Both the position numbers and the translations under genes were made by a program. A DNA stretch of 49,087 nt from an uncultured Rhodospirillales bacterium (GTDB lineage: Bacteria > Pseudomonadota > Alphaproteobacteria > CACIAM-22H2). The notes under the pieces are model-generated. The model worked only from the letters and a program-made list of their open reading frames with translations, did not search any database and was not told the DNA's origin. Location: assembly GCA_903860935.1 (NCBI GenBank), contig CAIOSQ010000274.1, positions 1 through 49,087 of the forward strand, read 5' to 3'. Shown piece after piece: positions 45,748-49,087 of this stretch (position 1 is its first letter; each line of letters opens with the position of its first letter).

Positions 45748-45780
45748 GTCCCCGCTCCCGGCGCGTCCGGGGGCGGGGAC
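45748..45780 (+). terminator. Strong GC hairpin between SBP and permease genes (attenuator / mRNA-stabilising or partial terminator)
   Basis: gtccccgctcccgg-cgcgt-ccgggggcggggac, 14-bp stem with one G:U-type mismatch, flanked by ggcc/ggcc extension; no strong U-tract. Confidence 0.6.
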
Positions 45781-45802
45781 GGCCTAGCCTCCGGCTCGCT
45801 CC

Positions 45803-46789
45803 ATGATCGCCTTCGTCATCCGCCGCCTGCTGCAATCCGTCCTCGTGATGCTGACGGTGGCGTTCATTTCGTTCGCGCTATTCCGCTATGTCGGCGATCC
45901 CGTGCTGATCATGCTGGGGCAGGATTTCACGCAGGCGCAGTACGACACGCTGGTCTCCGAGCTGGGCCTCGACCAGCCCTTCTATCTGCAATTCGCGAAA
46001 TTCATCGTCGCGGCGCTGCAGGGAGAGTTCGGAATCTCCTACCGGCTGGCACGTCCCGTCGCGCAACTGATCATGGAGCGGCTGCCGGCGACGCTCGAGT
46101 TGAGCCTTGTCGCCGCGATCCTCGCGCTGTGCATCGGGGTCCCGATGGGGGTCTATACCGGGCTGCACCGCGAATCCTGGCTCAGCCGGTTCTTCCTCAC
46201 CATTTCCTTGATTGGCGTGTCCCTGCCGACATTCCTGATCGGCATCCTGCTGATCCTGATCTTCGCGGTGCAGTTCGGCGTGCTGCCGTCCTTCGGGCGC
46301 GGCGACGTCGTGAAGTTCGGTACCTGGAGCAGCGGCTTCCTGACCACCAGCGGTCTCAAGGCGCTCGTGCTCCCGGCCGTGACCCTGTCCCTGTTCCAGC
46401 TGACGCTGATCATGCGGCTGGTGCGCTCCGAGATGCTGGAGGTGTTGCGCACCGACTACATCAAGTTCGCGCGCGCCCGCGGCCTGACCAACCGCGCGGT
46501 ACATTTCGGCCATGCGCTCAAGAACACGCTCGTGCCCGTGATCACCATCACCGGGCTGCAGATCGGCGGCATCATCGCCTTCGCGATCGTCACCGAGACG
46601 GTGTTCCAGTGGCCGGGCATGGGCCTGCTCTTCATCCAGTCGGTCAACAACGCCGACGTGCCGGTGATGGCCGCCTATCTGCTGCTGGTCGGCTTCTTCT
46701 TCGTGGCGATCAATCTGGTCGTCGATCTGCTTTACTACGTCGTCGATCCGCGCCTGCGTGTCGATCGCGGCGCGGCCTCGGGGCATTGA
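45803..46789 (+). CDS. ABC transporter permease (DppB-type)
   Basis: MIAFVIRRLLQSVLVMLTVAFISFALFRYVGDP..., YIKFARARGLTNRAVHFGHALKNTLVPVITI. Confidence 0.95.
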   Translation: MIAFVIRRLLQSVLVMLTVAFISFALFRYVGDPVLIMLGQDFTQAQYDTLVSELGLDQPFYLQFAKFIVAALQGEFGISYRLARPVAQLIMERLPATLELSLVAAILALCIGVPMGVYTGLHRESWLSRFFLTISLIGVSLPTFLIGILLILIFAVQFGVLPSFGRGDVVKFGTWSSGFLTTSGLKALVLPAVTLSLFQLTLIMRLVRSEMLEVLRTDYIKFARARGLTNRAVHFGHALKNTLVPVITITGLQIGGIIAFAIVTETVFQWPGMGLLFIQSVNNADVPVMAAYLLLVGFFFVAINLVVDLLYYVVDPRLRVDRGAASGH

Positions 46790-46794
46790 CAGTC

Positions 46795-47715
46795 ATGGCC
46801 TCCCGTTCCGCCCTCGGACGTCTGCTCGACAGCGACGTCTTCCATTCCTTCCGCGGCAACCCGGTCGTCGTCGTCTCGGCGGCGATCACGGCGATATTCG
46901 TGCTCGCCGCCGTGTTCGCGCCCTTCGTGACACCCTACAATCCCTACGATCTCGCCGGGCTCGATCTCAACGACGCCTTCACGCCGCCGGCCTGGACCGC
47001 GGAGGGCAGCGCGCGCTTCCTTCTCGGCACCGACGATCAGGGCCGTGACGTGCTCTCGACCATCGTCTTCGGCGCGCGCGTCTCGCTGCTGGTCGGGTTC
47101 TGCGCCGTCCTCTTCGCGATGACCGTCGGGATCACGCTGGGGCTGGTCAGCGGCTATGTCGGCGGTGCGGTCGAATCCGTGATCATGCGCGTCGCCGACG
47201 TCCAGTTGACCTTCCCGGCGATCCTGATCGCCCTGCTGATCGATGGTCTGGCGCGCACCGCGCTGCCCCGCGACCTGCATTCCGAGATCGCCCTCTACGT
47301 CGTGATCTTCGCCATCGGCATCGCCAACTGGCCGCAATTCGCGCGCACCGTGCGCGGCTCGACGCTGGTCGAGAAGAACAAGGAATACGTCCAGGCTGCC
47401 CGCGTCATCGGTCTGCACCCCGGGTTGATCATGATGCGCCATGTCCTGCCCAACGTGCTCGGACCGGTGCTGGTCATCGCGACCCTCAGCCTCGGCTTCG
47501 CGATCCTCGCCGAGGCGACGCTGTCCTTCCTGGGCGTCGGCGTGCCGCCGACGCGCCCGTCGCTCGGTACGCTGATCCGGGTCGGCAACGACTTCCTCTT
47601 CTCCGGCGAGTGGTGGATGACGATCTTCCCCGGCGCCGCGCTCATCATCCTGGTCCTCGCGGTCAACCTGCTCGGCGACTGGTTGCGCGACGCCCTGAAC
47701 CCGAAGCTCCGCTGA
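46795..47715 (+). CDS. ABC transporter permease (DppC-type)
   Basis: LLGTDDQGRDVLSTIVFGARVSLLVG; EYVQAARVIGLHPGLIMMRHVLPNVLGPVLV. Confidence 0.95.
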   Translation: MASRSALGRLLDSDVFHSFRGNPVVVVSAAITAIFVLAAVFAPFVTPYNPYDLAGLDLNDAFTPPAWTAEGSARFLLGTDDQGRDVLSTIVFGARVSLLVGFCAVLFAMTVGITLGLVSGYVGGAVESVIMRVADVQLTFPAILIALLIDGLARTALPRDLHSEIALYVVIFAIGIANWPQFARTVRGSTLVEKNKEYVQAARVIGLHPGLIMMRHVLPNVLGPVLVIATLSLGFAILAEATLSFLGVGVPPTRPSLGTLIRVGNDFLFSGEWWMTIFPGAALIILVLAVNLLGDWLRDALNPKLR

Positions 47716-48701
47716 TGGCCGATACTCCCATCCTCGAGGTCAAGAACCTGCGCGTCGAGTTTCCGACGCGGCGCGGCACCCTGGTCGCCGTCGACGACAT
47801 TTCCTTCTCGATCGCGCCAGGCGAGGTGCTCGGCGTGGTCGGCGAGTCCGGTGCCGGAAAGTCGATGACCGGTGCGGCCGTCATCGGTCTGCTCGAACCG
47901 CCGGGCCGTATCGCGGGCGGGTCGATCTCGCTCGCCGGGCGTCGGATCGACAATCTGCCCTACGAGGAGATGCGCAAGGTCCGCGGCCGCGAGATCGGCG
48001 CGATCTTCCAGGATCCCCTGACCTCGCTCAATCCGCTCTACACGATCGGCCGGCAACTGACCGAGACGATCCTGACCCATCTGCCGGTCTCGCAGGCCGA
48101 GGCCCAAGCGCGAGCCGTCGATCTGCTCCGTCAGGTCGGGATTCCGGCCGCCGACAAGCGCATCGAGCACTATCCGCATCAATTTTCTGGCGGCATGCGC
48201 CAGCGGGTGGTGATCGCGCTCGCGCTCGCGGCCAATCCGAAGCTGATCATCGCGGACGAACCGACCACGGCTCTCGATGTCTCGATCCAGGCCCAGATCA
48301 TCGCGCTGATCAAGAAACTCTGCCGCGAGCATGGTGCGGCGGTCATGCTGGTCACCCACGACATGGGCGTGATCGCGGAGACCGCCGACCGCGTGGCGGT
48401 CATGTACGCGGGGCGTATCGCCGAGATCGGACCGGTCCGCGACGTGATCAAGGCCGCGAAGCACCCCTATACCGACGGGCTGATGGCCTCGATCCCGAAG
48501 GTCGGACGCACCGATGCGCGTCTTGCCCAGATCGATGGCGCGATGCCGCGACTCAACGCAATTCCCCGCGGCTGCGCGTTCAATCCCCGCTGCGGCCGCG
48601 CCTTCGATCGCTGCCGCGTCGACCGTCCCGAGCCCCTCGCGGCCGGCGCCTCGCAGGTCGCGTGCTGGCTCTACGATACGGCGAAGGGAGACACGCCATG
48701 A
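47715..48701 (+). CDS. ABC transporter ATP-binding protein (DppD-type)
   Basis: GESGAGKSMT Walker A, QFSGGMRQRVVIALALA signature, LIIADEPTTALDV; C-terminal oligopeptide-transporter extension. Confidence 0.96.
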   Translation: MADTPILEVKNLRVEFPTRRGTLVAVDDISFSIAPGEVLGVVGESGAGKSMTGAAVIGLLEPPGRIAGGSISLAGRRIDNLPYEEMRKVRGREIGAIFQDPLTSLNPLYTIGRQLTETILTHLPVSQAEAQARAVDLLRQVGIPAADKRIEHYPHQFSGGMRQRVVIALALAANPKLIIADEPTTALDVSIQAQIIALIKKLCREHGAAVMLVTHDMGVIAETADRVAVMYAGRIAEIGPVRDVIKAAKHPYTDGLMASIPKVGRTDARLAQIDGAMPRLNAIPRGCAFNPRCGRAFDRCRVDRPEPLAAGASQVACWLYDTAKGDTP

Positions 48702-49087
48702 GCGCCCAAGCCGGCCGGCCGTATATCGAGGTGCGCGATCTCGCGCGCCATTTCGACGTCTCGAAGCCGCTGCTCAACCGTCTCATCGAGGGCCAGCCGC
48801 GGTTGATGCTGAAGGCGGTCGACGGCATCGACTTCGCGATCCGCAAGGGCGAGACGCTCAGCCTCGTCGGCGAGTCTGGCTGCGGCAAGTCGACCGTGGC
48901 GCGGCTGATCGTGGGGCTCTATCGCCCCACCCGTGGCCAGATCCTGTTCGAGGGCACGGATATGGGAAGCCTCGCGACGCGCGCCGAGGAGCGCGCGCTG
49001 CGCAAGCGCTTCCAGATGATCTTCCAGGATCCCTATGCCAGCCTCAATCCGCGCTGGCGCGTCGCCGATATCATCGCCGAACCGATC
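48698..49087 (+). CDS. ABC transporter ATP-binding protein (DppF-type), truncated by window end
   Basis: ATGA overlap with the previous gene; VDGIDFAIRKGETLSLVGESGCGKSTVARLIVGLYRPT; frame open to 49087. Confidence 0.93.
   Translation, partial: MSAQAGRPYIEVRDLARHFDVSKPLLNRLIEGQPRLMLKAVDGIDFAIRKGETLSLVGESGCGKSTVARLIVGLYRPTRGQILFEGTDMGSLATRAEERALRKRFQMIFQDPYASLNPRWRVADIIAEPI

Noticed and set aside
1-49087. Prophage, insertion sequence or integron content
   Set aside because: No integrase, transposase, capsid or recombinase motifs were recognised in any plausible ORF.

Overview
This is a high-GC, densely coded window that looks alphaproteobacterial, with about 42 supportable protein-coding genes. 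No rRNA, tRNA or CRISPR array was recognised. Blocks from left to right: (1) a partial multiheme-cytochrome paralogue, an amidohydrolase, and a second, full-length multiheme cytochrome on the opposite strand. (2) A compact type II secretion (Gsp) operon, about 2800-11401 (+): gspO-E-F-G-H-I-J-K-L-M and a GspC/N-like gene, with no gspD secretin in the window. (3) A seven-gene minus-strand operon, 25868 to 11410, with near-zero intergenic gaps. In transcription order it encodes an FAD/NAD(P) oxidoreductase fused to two cNMP-binding domains and four [4Fe-4S] motifs; a membrane cytochrome b-like protein with two HX13H helices; a degenerate FHA-TM-decaheme cytochrome c; a tandem GlcG/HbpS-like (DUF336) putative lipoprotein; an outer-membrane beta-barrel; a decaheme cytochrome fused to a six-repeat LVIVD-type propeller; and a CcmF-type heme lyase. 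It reads as a complete cytoplasm-to-outer-membrane electron conduit and is the best candidate for an undescribed system. (4) A housekeeping/metabolic segment, about 26050-43950: histone-deacetylase-like, EamA, lipoprotein, xseB, ispA, MATE, tlyA, MFS, aroC, fabI, pdxH, CDF, APH-AAA kinase, Usp, SDR, PadR-like, class III aminotransferase. (5) A dipeptide-type ABC transporter operon running off the right edge. Annotations rest on reading the supplied translations for motifs. No database search was run, so family names are recognition-based and functional roles are inference.
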